Positions 35,603-44,627 are shown, counted from the first letter of the stretch. The stretch: DNA of 64,000 nt from Pseudomonas frederiksbergensis (GCF_001952935.1 NZ_CP018319.1:5662001-5726000); one strand, 5' to 3'. Made by a program: numbers and translations. The notes: generated from the sequence alone by a model not told the origin.

Positions 35603-36529
35603 ATGAATATTTCAACTGCCAAAGCTCACATGGACATTCCCCAACCGGTGCGTAAAAGCCGGTTGGCCAATCCCGGCTGGTTCCTGGTCAGTCCCTCGGT
35701 GGCGTTGTTGCTGCTGTGGATGATCGTGCCGCTGGGCATGACCGTTTACTTTTCGCTGATCCGCTACAACCTGCTCTACCCCGGTGAAAACCAATTCGTC
35801 GGGCTGGAGAACTTCAGCTACTTCCTCAGCGACTCGGGCTTCATACCCGGCGCCACCAACACCTTGTTGCTGGTCGGCAGCGTGCTGCTGATCAGCGTGG
35901 TGTTCGGCGTGTTGATCAGTGCGCTGCTGGAGGCCAGTGAATTCCTCGGTCGCGGCATCGTACGGGTGATGCTGATTTCGCCGTTTTTCATCATGCCCAC
36001 CGTCGGCGCGCTGATCTGGAAGAACCTGATTTTCCATCCGGTGTCGGGGATCCTCGCCCACGTCTGGAAGCTGTTCGGCGCGCAACCGGTGGACTGGCTG
36101 GCGCACTACCCGCTGCTGTCGATCATCATCATTGTCTCGTGGCAATGGCTGCCCTTCGCGATCCTGATCCTGATGACTGCCATGCAGTCCCTCGACCAGG
36201 AACAGAAGGAAGCCGCGCGCCTCGACGGTGCCGGGCCGATCGCGATTTTCTGGCACCTGACCCTGCCGCACCTGGCACGGCCGATTGCCGTGGTGGTGAT
36301 GATCGAAACCATCTTCCTGCTCTCGGTGTTCGCCGAAATCTTCACCACCACCAACGGCGGCCCCGGCTACGCCTCGACCAACCTCGCCTACCTGATCTAC
36401 AACCAGGCGCTGGTGCAGTTCGACGTCGGCATGGCGTCCGCCGGTGGCTTGATCGCAGTGGTGATCGCCAACATCGCCGCCATCGTGCTGGTGCGCATGA
36501 TCGGCAAAAACCTGACAGACAAAGCCTGA
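35603..36529 (+). CDS. mtlF: Mannitol ABC transporter permease MtlF
   Basis: This inner-membrane permease of the MalF type has 308 residues and six predicted membrane segments. The cytoplasmic EAA loop, which docks on the ATPase, reads EAARLDGAGPIAIFWHLTLP at about residues 206-225. It pairs with MtlG. I chose the ATG at 35603; a TTG upstream (35564) lies inside the palindrome, and an ATG at 35630 is possible. No start has a strong ribosome-binding site. The REP structure just upstream may limit its expression relative to mtlE. Confidence 0.92.
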   Translation: MNISTAKAHMDIPQPVRKSRLANPGWFLVSPSVALLLLWMIVPLGMTVYFSLIRYNLLYPGENQFVGLENFSYFLSDSGFIPGATNTLLLVGSVLLISVVFGVLISALLEASEFLGRGIVRVMLISPFFIMPTVGALIWKNLIFHPVSGILAHVWKLFGAQPVDWLAHYPLLSIIIIVSWQWLPFAILILMTAMQSLDQEQKEAARLDGAGPIAIFWHLTLPHLARPIAVVVMIETIFLLSVFAEIFTTTNGGPGYASTNLAYLIYNQALVQFDVGMASAGGLIAVVIANIAAIVLVRMIGKNLTDKA

Positions 36530-36539
36530 GGCCTGCGCC

Positions 36540-37370
36540 ATGACCCTTCAACAATCCCGCCGTCTGCAAAGCCTGCTGCTCGGCACCCTGGCCTGGGCCA
36601 TCGCGATCCTGATCTTCTTCCCGATCTTCTGGATGGTGATGACCAGTTTCAAAACCGAAATCGACGCGTTCGCCACGCCGCCGCAGTTCCTCTTCACGCC
36701 GACGCTGGAGAACTACCTGCACATCAACGAGCGCAGCGATTACTTCAGCTTCGCCTGGAACTCGGTGGTGATTTCGTTCAGCGCTACGGCCCTGAGCCTG
36801 CTGATCGCGGTGCCGGCGGCGTACTCGATGGCGTTCTACGAAACCCAGCGCACCAAGGGTACGCTGCTGTGGATGCTCTCCACCAAGATGCTGCCACCGG
36901 TGGGCGTGCTGATGCCGATCTACCTGCTGGCCAAGAGTTTCGGCCTGCTCGACACGCGCATCGCGCTGATCGTGATCTACACGCTGATCAACCTGCCGAT
37001 CGTGGTCTGGATGATTTACACCTACTTCAAGGACATCCCCAAGGACATCCTCGAAGCCGCGCGCCTCGACGGTGCCACGTTGTGGCAGGAGATGGTCCGG
37101 GTGCTGCTGCCGATCGCCAAGGGCGGGTTGGCGTCCACAGTGTTGCTGTCGCTGATCCTGTGCTGGAACGAGGCGTTCTGGTCGCTGAACCTGACCTCGT
37201 CGAAAGCCGCGCCGCTCACTGCGTTGATCGCCTCCTACTCAAGTCCCGAAGGTCTGTTCTGGGCCAAGTTGTCGGCAGTGTCGACCCTGGCTTGCGCACC
37301 GATCCTGATCTTCGGCTGGATCAGCCAGAAACAATTGGTCCGCGGCCTGTCGTTCGGCGCCGTGAAATGA
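36540..37370 (+). CDS. mtlG: Mannitol ABC transporter permease MtlG
   Basis: This second inner-membrane permease, MalG type, has 276 residues. Its N-terminal segment is LGTLAWAIAILIFFPIFWMV, and the EAA loop EAARLDGATLWQEMVRVLLP lies near residues 172-191. It forms the translocation channel with MtlF. It starts 10 bases after mtlF, and the spacing indicates co-translation. A REPIN separates it from mtlK. Confidence 0.93.
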   Translation: MTLQQSRRLQSLLLGTLAWAIAILIFFPIFWMVMTSFKTEIDAFATPPQFLFTPTLENYLHINERSDYFSFAWNSVVISFSATALSLLIAVPAAYSMAFYETQRTKGTLLWMLSTKMLPPVGVLMPIYLLAKSFGLLDTRIALIVIYTLINLPIVVWMIYTYFKDIPKDILEAARLDGATLWQEMVRVLLPIAKGGLASTVLLSLILCWNEAFWSLNLTSSKAAPLTALIASYSSPEGLFWAKLSAVSTLACAPILIFGWISQKQLVRGLSFGAVK

Positions 37371-37394
37371 CGATCGCCGACTCAATGCGACCAC

Positions 37395-37484
37395 TGTGGG
37401 AGCGAGCCTGCTCGCGATGGCGGAATGTCATTCAACAGTGATGTCGACTGACACGGCCTCATCGCGAGCAGGCTCACTCCTACA
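37395..37484. repeat. REPIN between mtlG and mtlK
   Basis: TGTGGGAGCGAGCCTGCTCG (from 37395) pairs with a near-complement ending at 37484 (one mismatch region, CTCACTCCTACA). The spacer CATTCAACAGT...GACTGACACG matches that of the REPIN at 33780-33869. Confidence 0.88.
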
Positions 37485-37534
37485 AAAAAGCCCGCACGGC
37501 TCAACTGAATAACAACAAGTGGAGGCCCATCATC

Positions 37535-38638
37535 ATGGCCAACCTGAAAATCAAGAATCTGCAAAAAGGCTTCGAAGGCTTTTCCATCATCAAAGGCATC
37601 GACCTGGAAGTGAACGACCGCGAGTTCGTGGTGTTCGTCGGCCCGTCGGGCTGCGGCAAATCCACCTTGCTGCGCCTGATCGCTGGCCTGGAAGAAGTCA
37701 GCGGCGGCACCATCGAACTCGATGGCCGCGACATCACCGAAGTCAGCCCGGCCAAGCGCGACCTGGCGATGGTGTTCCAGACCTACGCCCTGTACCCGCA
37801 CATGAGCGTGCGCAAAAACATGTCGTTTGCCCTCGACCTGGCGGGCGTACCGAAAGCCGAGGTCGAGAAGAAAGTCGGCGAAGCGGCGCGCATCCTCGAA
37901 CTGGGGCCAATGCTCGAACGTAAACCGAAACAGTTGTCCGGCGGTCAGCGTCAGCGCGTGGCCATCGGCCGAGCCATCGTGCGCAATCCGAAGATCTTCC
38001 TGTTCGATGAGCCACTGTCCAACCTCGACGCCGCCCTGCGGGTGCAGATGCGCCTGGAACTGCTGCGCCTGCACAAAGAACTCAAAGCCACGATGATCTA
38101 CGTGACCCACGACCAGGTCGAAGCCATGACCATGGCCGACAAGGTTGTCGTACTCAATGGCGGCAAAGTCGAACAAGTCGGCTCGCCACTGGACCTGTAT
38201 CACCAACCGGCCAACCTGTTTGTCGCCGGGTTCCTCGGCACGCCGAAAATGGGCTTCCTCAAGGGCAAAGTCACCCGCATCGAAAGCCAGCGCTGCGAAG
38301 TGCTGCTGGACGCCGGCACCCGCATCACCTTGCCACTGAGCGGTGCCAACCTGAGCGTCGGCGGCGCGGTGACCCTGGGCATTCGCCCGGAGCATCTGAA
38401 TCTCGCGCAAACCGGCGATTGCACCTTGCAGGTCACCGCCGACGTCAGCGAACGCCTGGGCAGCGACACCTTTTGCCACGTGGTGACCTCGTCCGGCGAA
38501 GCGCTGACCATGCGCGTTCGCGGCGACCTGGCTAGCCGCTACGGCGAGTCGCTGAGCCTGCATCTGGACGCCGAACACTGCCATTTATTCGATGCCGACG
38601 GCGTGGCGCTGACCCGCCCGTTGCGCGCTGCAGCCTGA
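37535..38638 (+). CDS. mtlK: Mannitol ABC transporter ATPase MtlK
   Basis: This 367-residue MalK-type ATPase powers MtlFG. Walker A is GPSGCGKST (about 37-45), the signature is LSGGQRQRVAIGRA, Walker B is IFLFDEPLSNLDA and the switch His lies in YVTHDQVEA. A C-terminal TOBE/regulatory domain (residues about 235-367, with GIRPEHLNL) is present, as in ATPases that can be shared between sugar systems or respond to regulators. It starts 50 bases after the REPIN. Confidence 0.95.
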   Translation: MANLKIKNLQKGFEGFSIIKGIDLEVNDREFVVFVGPSGCGKSTLLRLIAGLEEVSGGTIELDGRDITEVSPAKRDLAMVFQTYALYPHMSVRKNMSFALDLAGVPKAEVEKKVGEAARILELGPMLERKPKQLSGGQRQRVAIGRAIVRNPKIFLFDEPLSNLDAALRVQMRLELLRLHKELKATMIYVTHDQVEAMTMADKVVVLNGGKVEQVGSPLDLYHQPANLFVAGFLGTPKMGFLKGKVTRIESQRCEVLLDAGTRITLPLSGANLSVGGAVTLGIRPEHLNLAQTGDCTLQVTADVSERLGSDTFCHVVTSSGEALTMRVRGDLASRYGESLSLHLDAEHCHLFDADGVALTRPLRAAA

Positions 38639-38653
38639 TTTCGAGACCATGTG

Positions 38654-40129
38654 ATGAAACTCAATAAACACAACCTCAACCGCCTCGCCCCTGAGGTGAT
38701 CCTGCCGGCCTATACCCTGAGCGACACTCGCCAAGGCATCGCGCACATCGGCGTCGGCGGTTTCCACCGGGCGCATCAGGCGTATTACACCGATGCGTTG
38801 ATGAATACCGGCGAAGGCCTGGACTGGGCGATTTGCGGTGTCGGCCTGCGCGCCGAGGACCGCCGTGCCCGGGACGACCTCAAAGAGCAGGATTACCTGT
38901 TCACCCTGTTCGAGCTGGGCGATACCGACGACACCGAAGTCCGGGTGATCGGCGCGATTCGCGACATGCTGTTGGCTGAAGACGGCGCACAAGCACTGAT
39001 CGACAAGCTCGCCAGCCCCGAGATCCGTATCGTTTCGCTGACCATTACCGAAGGCGGCTACTGCATCGACGACAGCACCGGCGAGTTCATGGCCCAGCTG
39101 CCGCAAATCCAGCACGACCTGGCACACCCAAACACACCGAAAACCGTGTTCGGTTTCCTCTGTGCCGCGCTGGCCAAACGTCGTGCAGCCGGCACGCCCG
39201 CGTTCACCTTGATGTCCTGCGATAACCTTCCGCACAACGGCGCAGTCACGCGCAAAGCGTTACTGGCGTTCGCCGCTTTGCGCGATGCCGATCTGCGGGA
39301 CTGGATCGCCAGCAATGTCAGTTTTCCGAACGCGATGGTCGATCGCATCACGCCGATGACCAGCACCGAACACAAGCTGCAACTGCACGATAAACACGCT
39401 ATCGACGATGTTTGGCCGGTGGTTTGCGAACCGTTTGTGCAATGGGTGCTGGAAGACAAGTTCGTCAACGGTCGGCCGGCCTGGGAAAAGGTCGGCGTGC
39501 AGTTCACTGACGACGTCACGCCTTATGAAGAGATGAAGATCAAACTGCTCAACGGCAGTCACCTCGCCCTCACTTACCTGGGTTTTTTGAAGGGTTACCG
39601 CTTCGTTCACGAAACCATGAACGACCCGCTGTTCGTGCGCTACATGCGTGCCTACATGGACCTGGACGTGACCCCGCAACTGTCACCCGTGCCGGGAATT
39701 GACCTGACCGAATACAAGAACACCCTGGAGGCGCGCTTCTCCAACCAGGCGATTGCCGATCAACTGGAGCGCGTGTGTTCGGACGGTTCGTCGAAGTTTC
39801 CCAAGTTCACGGTGCCGACGATCAATCGATTGATTGCCGATGGGCAGGAAACCAAACGGGCGGCGTTGGTAGTAGCGGCTTGGGCGCTGTATTTGAAGGG
39901 CGTGGACGAGAATGGCCAGACCTACAGCATTCCTGATCCGCGGGCGGCGTTCTGTCAGGCGCTGGTGGCGGATGATGCGTTGATCACGCAGCGGTTGCTG
40001 GCAGTTGAGGAGATTTTTGGGACGGCGATCCCGCATTCGCCCGAGTTTGTGGCGGCGTTTGAGTGGTGCTGTAACAGCTTGCGCGATGTCGGCGTGACAA
40101 CAACCCTCGAACGAGTACTCGCCAACTGA
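38654..40129 (+). CDS. mtlD: Mannitol 2-dehydrogenase
   Basis: This NAD-dependent polyol dehydrogenase of the long-chain family, 491 residues, oxidises D-mannitol to D-fructose, and also D-arabitol and D-sorbitol in the P. fluorescens enzyme. The N-terminal Rossmann domain has IGVGGFHRAHQAYY. The catalytic helix carries Lys, Asn and His in MKIKLLNGSHLALTYLG (near 295-311), the K-N-H motif of this family. ATG at 38654 was chosen over the adjacent GTG at 38651. It is 15 bases downstream of mtlK and followed by a large repeat. Confidence 0.95.
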   Translation: MKLNKHNLNRLAPEVILPAYTLSDTRQGIAHIGVGGFHRAHQAYYTDALMNTGEGLDWAICGVGLRAEDRRARDDLKEQDYLFTLFELGDTDDTEVRVIGAIRDMLLAEDGAQALIDKLASPEIRIVSLTITEGGYCIDDSTGEFMAQLPQIQHDLAHPNTPKTVFGFLCAALAKRRAAGTPAFTLMSCDNLPHNGAVTRKALLAFAALRDADLRDWIASNVSFPNAMVDRITPMTSTEHKLQLHDKHAIDDVWPVVCEPFVQWVLEDKFVNGRPAWEKVGVQFTDDVTPYEEMKIKLLNGSHLALTYLGFLKGYRFVHETMNDPLFVRYMRAYMDLDVTPQLSPVPGIDLTEYKNTLEARFSNQAIADQLERVCSDGSSKFPKFTVPTINRLIADGQETKRAALVVAAWALYLKGVDENGQTYSIPDPRAAFCQALVADDALITQRLLAVEEIFGTAIPHSPEFVAAFEWCCNSLRDVGVTTTLERVLAN

Positions 40130-40131
40130 TC

Positions 40132-40240
40132 ATTCCCACGCTCTGCGTGGGAATGCCTCAAGGGACGCTCCGCGTTCCAATTCGCGAAAGGGACGCGGAG
40201 CGTCCCGGGCTGCATTCCCACGCAGAGCGTGGGTACGATC
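40132..40240. repeat. Nested palindrome, TTCCCACGCTCTGCGTGGGAA type
   Basis: ATTCCCACGCTCTGCGTGGG at 40132 and GCATTCCCACGCAGAGCGTG near 40212 form outer arms. Each arm is itself a palindrome. An inner pair GGGACGCTCCGCG / CGCGGAGCGTCCC sits between them. It fills the mtlD-mtlY gap. Confidence 0.8.
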
Positions 40241-40257
40241 TTCGGCAGGGTGTATCC

Positions 40258-41754
40258 ATGACAAACCAACAACTATTCCTCGGCATCGACTGCGGCACCC
40301 AAGGCACCAAAGCCATCATCCTCGACGCCATCAGCGGTCAGGTGCTGGGCCAGGGTGCTGCCGCGCACACTTTGATCAGCGGTGCCAATGGCCGCCGCGA
40401 GCAAGACACCGCCCAATGGCTGGAAGCCTTCGCGCTTGCCACCCGCCGCGCATTGCTCGCGGCGAAGGTCGACGGCCAGGACATCCTTGGCATCGGCGTT
40501 TCCGGCCAGCAACACGGGCTGGTGCTGCTCGACGATCAGGGCCAGGTGCTGCGCCCGGCCAAACTCTGGTGTGACACCGAATCCACCCCGGAAAACGACC
40601 GTCTGCTGGTCCATCTGGGTGGCGAAAAAGGCTCCCTGGAACGCCTCGGCGTTGTGATCGCCCCGGGCTACACCGTCTCCAAACTGCTCTGGACCAAAGA
40701 ACAACATCCGCTGGTTTTTTCCCGGATCGCCCGCATCCTGCTGCCCCATGATTACCTCAACTATTGGCTCACCGGCCGCAGTTGCAGTGAATACGGCGAC
40801 GCCTCGGGCACCGGGTATTTCAACGTGCGCACCCGCCAATGGGACTTGCAGCTGCTGCGGGATATCGATGCCACCGGGCGACTGCAAGCTGCGCTGCCGG
40901 AGTTGATAGACGCTCATCAAGCCGTCGGCACGATCCTGCCGAGCATCGCTGAACACCTGGGCATCAACCCGCAGGCGCTGGTTTCCAGCGGCGGTGGCGA
41001 CAACATGATGGGTGCCATTGGCACCGGCAACATCAAGCCCGGCGCTATCACCATGAGTCTCGGTTCTTCGGGGACGGTGTACGCCTATGCCGACCAGCCG
41101 AAAGTCAGTCCGGACGCTTGCGTCGCAACGTTCTGTTCTTCCAGTGGTGGCTGGCTGCCGCTGATCTGCACCATGAACCTGACCAACGCGACCGGGGTGA
41201 TTCGCGAGCTGTTCGAGCTGGATATCGAACAGTTCAACGACCTCGTCGCGCAAGCCCCCATCGGGGCCGAAGGCGTGTGCATGCTGCCATTCCTCAACGG
41301 CGAGCGCGTCCCCGCCCTGCCCCATGCCACCGGCAGCCTGCTGGGCTTGACCATGACCAACCTGACCCAGGCCAACCTGTGCCGCGCGGTGGTCGAAGGC
41401 ACGACCTTCGGTTTGCGTTATGGGCTGGACCTGCTGCGGCAGAATGGCTTACAAAGCCGCAGCATTTGCCTGATCGGCGGCGGCTCGAAAAGCCCGGTGT
41501 GGCGGCAGATCGTCGCCGACATCATGAACACCCCAGTCATCTGCACCGAACAAAGCGAAGCCGCGGCCCTTGGCGCCGCGATTCAGGCAGCGTGGTGCAA
41601 GTCTTGGGAAAACGGGCATGAAGACAGCCTGGAGGATCTATGCAAACGCTGCGTGAAGCTCGATCCAGCCAGCGAAACCTTGCCGATCGCAGACAATGTG
41701 GCGGCCTGTCAGCAGGCCTACGAACGCTATCAACAGCATGTCGCAACCCTTTAA
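40258..41754 (+). CDS. mtlY: Xylulokinase MtlY
   Basis: This FGGY-family sugar kinase of 498 residues phosphorylates D-xylulose, the product of D-arabitol oxidation by MtlD. The N-terminal phosphate-binding loop is FLGIDCGTQGTKA. The catalytic Asp lies in the region of ASGTGYFNV, and the second nucleotide-binding segment is LIGGGSKSPVWRQIVAD. The ATG at 40258 begins at the family-typical N-terminus; an in-frame extension back to 40147 runs through the palindromic repeat and is not real. The gap to mtlZ is 13 bases. Confidence 0.93.
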   Translation: MTNQQLFLGIDCGTQGTKAIILDAISGQVLGQGAAAHTLISGANGRREQDTAQWLEAFALATRRALLAAKVDGQDILGIGVSGQQHGLVLLDDQGQVLRPAKLWCDTESTPENDRLLVHLGGEKGSLERLGVVIAPGYTVSKLLWTKEQHPLVFSRIARILLPHDYLNYWLTGRSCSEYGDASGTGYFNVRTRQWDLQLLRDIDATGRLQAALPELIDAHQAVGTILPSIAEHLGINPQALVSSGGGDNMMGAIGTGNIKPGAITMSLGSSGTVYAYADQPKVSPDACVATFCSSSGGWLPLICTMNLTNATGVIRELFELDIEQFNDLVAQAPIGAEGVCMLPFLNGERVPALPHATGSLLGLTMTNLTQANLCRAVVEGTTFGLRYGLDLLRQNGLQSRSICLIGGGSKSPVWRQIVADIMNTPVICTEQSEAAALGAAIQAAWCKSWENGHEDSLEDLCKRCVKLDPASETLPIADNVAACQQAYERYQQHVATL

Positions 41755-41767
41755 AGAGTGAATAACT

Positions 41768-42712
41768 ATGTACCTGGTGTGTGGCGAAGCGCTGTTCGAT
41801 TTCTTCAGTGAAGAGGACGCCAGCGGCCTGGCGTCAAAAGTGAATTTCAAGGCGATTGCCGGCGGCTCGCCGTTCAACGTGGCGGTGGGTTTGCGTCGTT
41901 TGGGGGTGGATGCGGCGCTGTTTGCCGGCCTGTCCACCGACTACCTCGGTCGGCGCTTGCAGCAGGTGCTGCAGGATGAAGGTGTGCGCCCGGATTACCT
42001 GGTGGATTTCGCAGCGCCTACGACTCTGGCGATGGTGGCGGTCGGGGCCAATGGTTCGCCGCATTACAGCTTCCGGGGTGAAGGCTGCGCGGATCGTCAG
42101 CTGAAAACCGAGCATCTGCCAGAACTGGGATCTGAAGTGCGCGGCCTGCACATCGGTTCGTTTTCGCTGGTGGTACAACCGATTGCCGACACGCTGTTGG
42201 CCTTGGTGCAACGGGAAAGCGGTAAACGCTTGATCAGCCTGGACCCCAACGTGCGGCTCAATCCTGAGCCGAATATCGATCTGTGGCGCTCTCGGGTTGC
42301 CACCTTGGTTGAGTTGGCCGACCTGATCAAAGTCAGCGATGAGGATTTGAGCCTGTTGTACCCCGAGCAGGATCCGCAACGGGTCATTGAAGGCTGGCTG
42401 CAGCATCGCTGTCAGTTGGTATTTCTGACCCGTGGTGGCGAGGGGGCGACGGTGTTCAGTCGTGCCCATGGTTCATGGTCGGTACCGGCGAGTTCAGTGA
42501 AAATCGCCGACACCGTGGGCGCTGGCGATACGTTCCAGGCGGCGTTGATTGCCTGGCTGACGGAGCAGCAGCTGGATTCGGTTGAGGGCGTGCAGCAACT
42601 GAGCCGTGAGCAGATCGACGGCATGCTCAAATTTGCAGTGCAGGCGGCAGCGCTGACCTGCAGTAAGACCGGGCCGGATCTGCCGTATCGCCATCAGTTG
42701 GATCTTCGCTGA
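41768..42712 (+). CDS. mtlZ: Fructokinase MtlZ (PfkB family)
   Basis: This ribokinase-family kinase of 314 residues phosphorylates fructose made by MtlD, sending it to fructose-6-phosphate. N-terminal substrate motif GGSPFNVAVGLRRLG and the C-terminal PfkB signature DTVGAGDTFQAAL (anion hole GAGD with catalytic Asp near 257) are intact. It is the last gene of the mannitol operon. A dyad follows but no clear T-tract terminator. Confidence 0.93.
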   Translation: MYLVCGEALFDFFSEEDASGLASKVNFKAIAGGSPFNVAVGLRRLGVDAALFAGLSTDYLGRRLQQVLQDEGVRPDYLVDFAAPTTLAMVAVGANGSPHYSFRGEGCADRQLKTEHLPELGSEVRGLHIGSFSLVVQPIADTLLALVQRESGKRLISLDPNVRLNPEPNIDLWRSRVATLVELADLIKVSDEDLSLLYPEQDPQRVIEGWLQHRCQLVFLTRGGEGATVFSRAHGSWSVPASSVKIADTVGAGDTFQAALIAWLTEQQLDSVEGVQQLSREQIDGMLKFAVQAAALTCSKTGPDLPYRHQLDLR

Positions 42713-42749
42713 GGCTGATGGCCTCCTCACGACAGGCGGCATTCAGTCG

Positions 42750-42795
42750 GGTTAACCATTGCTTAACCTCGCGGTCCAAAACTTTACTGGACCGC
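42750..42795. promoter_or_regulatory. Two adjacent inverted repeats downstream of mtlZ
   Basis: GGTTAA/TTAACC (42750-42755, 42763-42768) and GCGGTCC/GGACCGC (42771-42777, 42789-42795) are perfect dyads in the mtlZ-DUF2790 gap. They could end the mtl transcript or act as operators for the next gene; no T run follows the second stem. Confidence 0.35.
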
Positions 42796-42881
42796 ACGCC
42801 CTCAGAGTTCTCTGACGCCCAGTGCGGCAGGTTCGACGCTTGAACGTCGAGCTTACTTCAAGCCTGCATCGGAGATCGTTC

Positions 42882-43151
42882 ATGAACATGCGCATCTTGC
42901 TGGTTACCAGCGCTCTCGCCTGCACCGCGTTTGCCGGTCTGGCCCAGGCCAATGACACTTCGAGCTCCCAGGCGGTGCCATACCACTATGGTATGCCGCT
43001 GCACGTGGGCAAGGTCATTGCCTTGACCGAACCGTCGACGCAGGACTGCCAAGTGGTCACAGCCGACATGAAGTACATCGATAGCACCTCGGGCAAACCT
43101 GCTCAAATCTCATACCGTAAACTTTCTGACGCCTGCAGTTATCAGAACTGA
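42882..43151 (+). CDS. Small exported DUF2790-family protein
   Basis: This 89-residue protein has a signal peptide (cleavage expected after GLAQA) and the DUF2790 region YHYGMPLHVGKVIAL...DCQVVTADMKYIDS. The family is found mainly in Pseudomonas, and its function is unknown. The ATG at 42882 follows GGAGA; the longer in-frame start at 42822 was rejected. It stands alone in its orientation after the mannitol operon. Confidence 0.85.
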   Translation: MNMRILLVTSALACTAFAGLAQANDTSSSQAVPYHYGMPLHVGKVIALTEPSTQDCQVVTADMKYIDSTSGKPAQISYRKLSDACSYQN

Positions 43152-43231
43152 TTGAACGGTCTGATCGAACTGGCGCTGGGTCTGGTGTGTTTCCAGACCT
43201 GGCGTGCGTCGGTGGAATTCGAAGCCGCGGG

Positions 43232-43501
43232 TTAAAGCGCTTTTCTGTCTGGATGCAGAGCCTGGGCAATGGTTTGGTGCTGCATGTCAGAGCGCAGCCC
43301 GGCGATCAGGTCATTGATTTCGCGGCAACCATTTAGCCTCTTGGCATTGATTCCGGTCACCATGAGATCGAGATGGTCGGTTTCCCGATCGGAATACACC
43401 TTCACTGTCATCGACAGGTCCGGCGACAGCGTGCATTGACAACGTTTCGGTAAAAAACTGCTTTCAATGATATTGCGAAGTTCCAAGGCAGAAAGAAACA
43501 T
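43232..43501 (-). CDS. DUF1652-family small protein
   Basis: This 89-residue cytoplasmic protein with FLSALELRNIIESSFLPKRC matches the Pseudomonas-restricted DUF1652 family of unknown function. The conserved features are the N-terminal helix and a PKRCQC segment before a beta-rich middle. The ATG at 43501 is preceded by GGAGAGG; an upstream frame to 43597 was rejected. It is convergent with the DUF2790 gene. Confidence 0.85.
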   Translation of the reverse strand: MFLSALELRNIIESSFLPKRCQCTLSPDLSMTVKVYSDRETDHLDLMVTGINAKRLNGCREINDLIAGLRSDMQHQTIAQALHPDRKAL

Positions 43502-43803
43502 GGTGACCCTCTCCTTAATGTGAGACTGCCAATCAACTATCGATACTGACGCCAAGAAATCCCCGATCAGCTTGAGACCAGCTACAGCATAAAACATGCC
43601 CGGGATTTCGCCCTGCAGCTCATCGGTAAATCAACGATTTAGCGAAACCAGCGCTAAACGGCCTCATGCAAGCTGCAAGGCCGCCCCATTGCGCCGCTGC
43701 AATTTGCACACCTCCCTTCAGTTTGCATTCACAGCTAACCGCAGTAAGAATGCGGCCTGGCAATCAGTATCTGCTGACACCACTCACAAGCAAGGAGGCG
43801 ATC
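43502..43803. other. Intergenic region between DUF1652 and ecotin remnant
   Basis: These 302 bases hold the divergent promoters of the two flanking genes. I see no further gene, repeat or clear promoter boxes. Confidence 0.5.
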
Positions 43804-44286
43804 ATGGGTTCGTTGATCCACATCAATACCGTTGGGCTAATAGTTGCTGGACTGTCGTTCGCTGCGCACGCCGCGAGACTCGAAGAGGTCGCGCCATTCC
43901 CCAAAGCTGACAGCGGTTTCACCCGCCAGGTCATTCACCTTGCCCCACAGACTCAGGAAGACGGCTACCAGGTCGAAATCCTCGCCGGCAAAACCCTGGC
44001 CGTCGACTGCAATCTCCAACGCCTGGGCGGCATTCTCGAGGAGAAAAACCTCGAAGGCTAGGGCTACCCGTTCTACCGACTGGAAAAAGTCATCGGCCCG
44101 ATGAGCACGCTGATGGCCTGCCCGGACGGCAAGAGCACAAAAGACTTCGTGCCGGTGGTCGGTGACGGTTTCATGCTGCGCTACAACAGCAAACTGCCGA
44201 TCGTGCTCTACGTGCCTAAAGACGTCGAAGTCCGCTACCGGATCTGGTCGGCGTCGAGCAAGGTCGAGAAAGCCGTCCAGGAATAA
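43804..44286 (+). pseudogene. eco: Ecotin (periplasmic serine-protease inhibitor) with one in-frame amber codon
   Basis: The frame encodes an ecotin precursor of 160 codons: signal peptide (ending FAAHAA), LEEVAPFPKADSGFTRQVIH, VEILAGKTLAVDCNLQRLGG, reactive-site loop STLMACPDG (Leu-Met at P1-P1') and LRYNSKLPIVLYVPKDVEV. Codon 86, at 44059-44061, is TAG where family members have Trp in LEGWGYxYY, so a single TGG to TAG change breaks it. All other parts look intact and the ribosome-binding site is strong (AAGGAGG). Translation would stop after 85 residues, before the reactive loop; restart at the ATG at 44101 would lack the signal peptide. A sequencing error is the alternative. Confidence 0.88.
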
Positions 44287-44315
44287 CCGTTCTATCCCGT
44301 TACAGGAGCGCCAAT

Positions 44316-44621
44316 TTGATTACCTGCCACGTCAAGTATGTGATCGATCCGTACCAACTCAGCGAGTTCGAAGCCTATGCCAAAGCCTGGCTCGGCATCG
44401 TCGAACGTTTGGGCGGTACGCACCACGGGTACTTCCTGCCTTCCGAGGGCGCGAGCAATATCGCCTACTGCCTGTTCAGCTTTCCTTCGCTGGCAGACTA
44501 CGAAAGCTACCGGCATATCGCGATGACCGACGCCGAAAGTGCCGCGCTCGTAGCTTCGCTGGTCGAAAAGAAGTTTATCGTCAGCTATGAGCGGACATTC
44601 CTGCGCCCGCTGCTGGCCTGA
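44316..44621 (+). CDS. NIPSNAP-family protein
   Basis: This 101-residue protein with a ferredoxin-like dimeric alpha/beta-barrel fold of the NIPSNAP type has CHVKYVIDPYQLSEFEAYAK, GGTHHGYFLPSEG and an FSFPSLADYESY segment. The role is not established; family members act in varied contexts. The start is TTG at 44316 with AGGAG 9 bases upstream; there is no suitable ATG. It follows the ecotin remnant by 30 bases, so they may share a transcript, and it is convergent with the threonine dehydratase. Confidence 0.85.
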   Translation: MITCHVKYVIDPYQLSEFEAYAKAWLGIVERLGGTHHGYFLPSEGASNIAYCLFSFPSLADYESYRHIAMTDAESAALVASLVEKKFIVSYERTFLRPLLA

Positions 44622-44627
44622 CACCGC

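Noticed and set aside
44059..44061. Read-through of the ecotin TAG as pyrrolysine
   Set aside because: The codon stands exactly where the family has Trp (TGG), one base away, and no pyrrolysine machinery is expected in Pseudomonas; a nonsense mutation is simpler.
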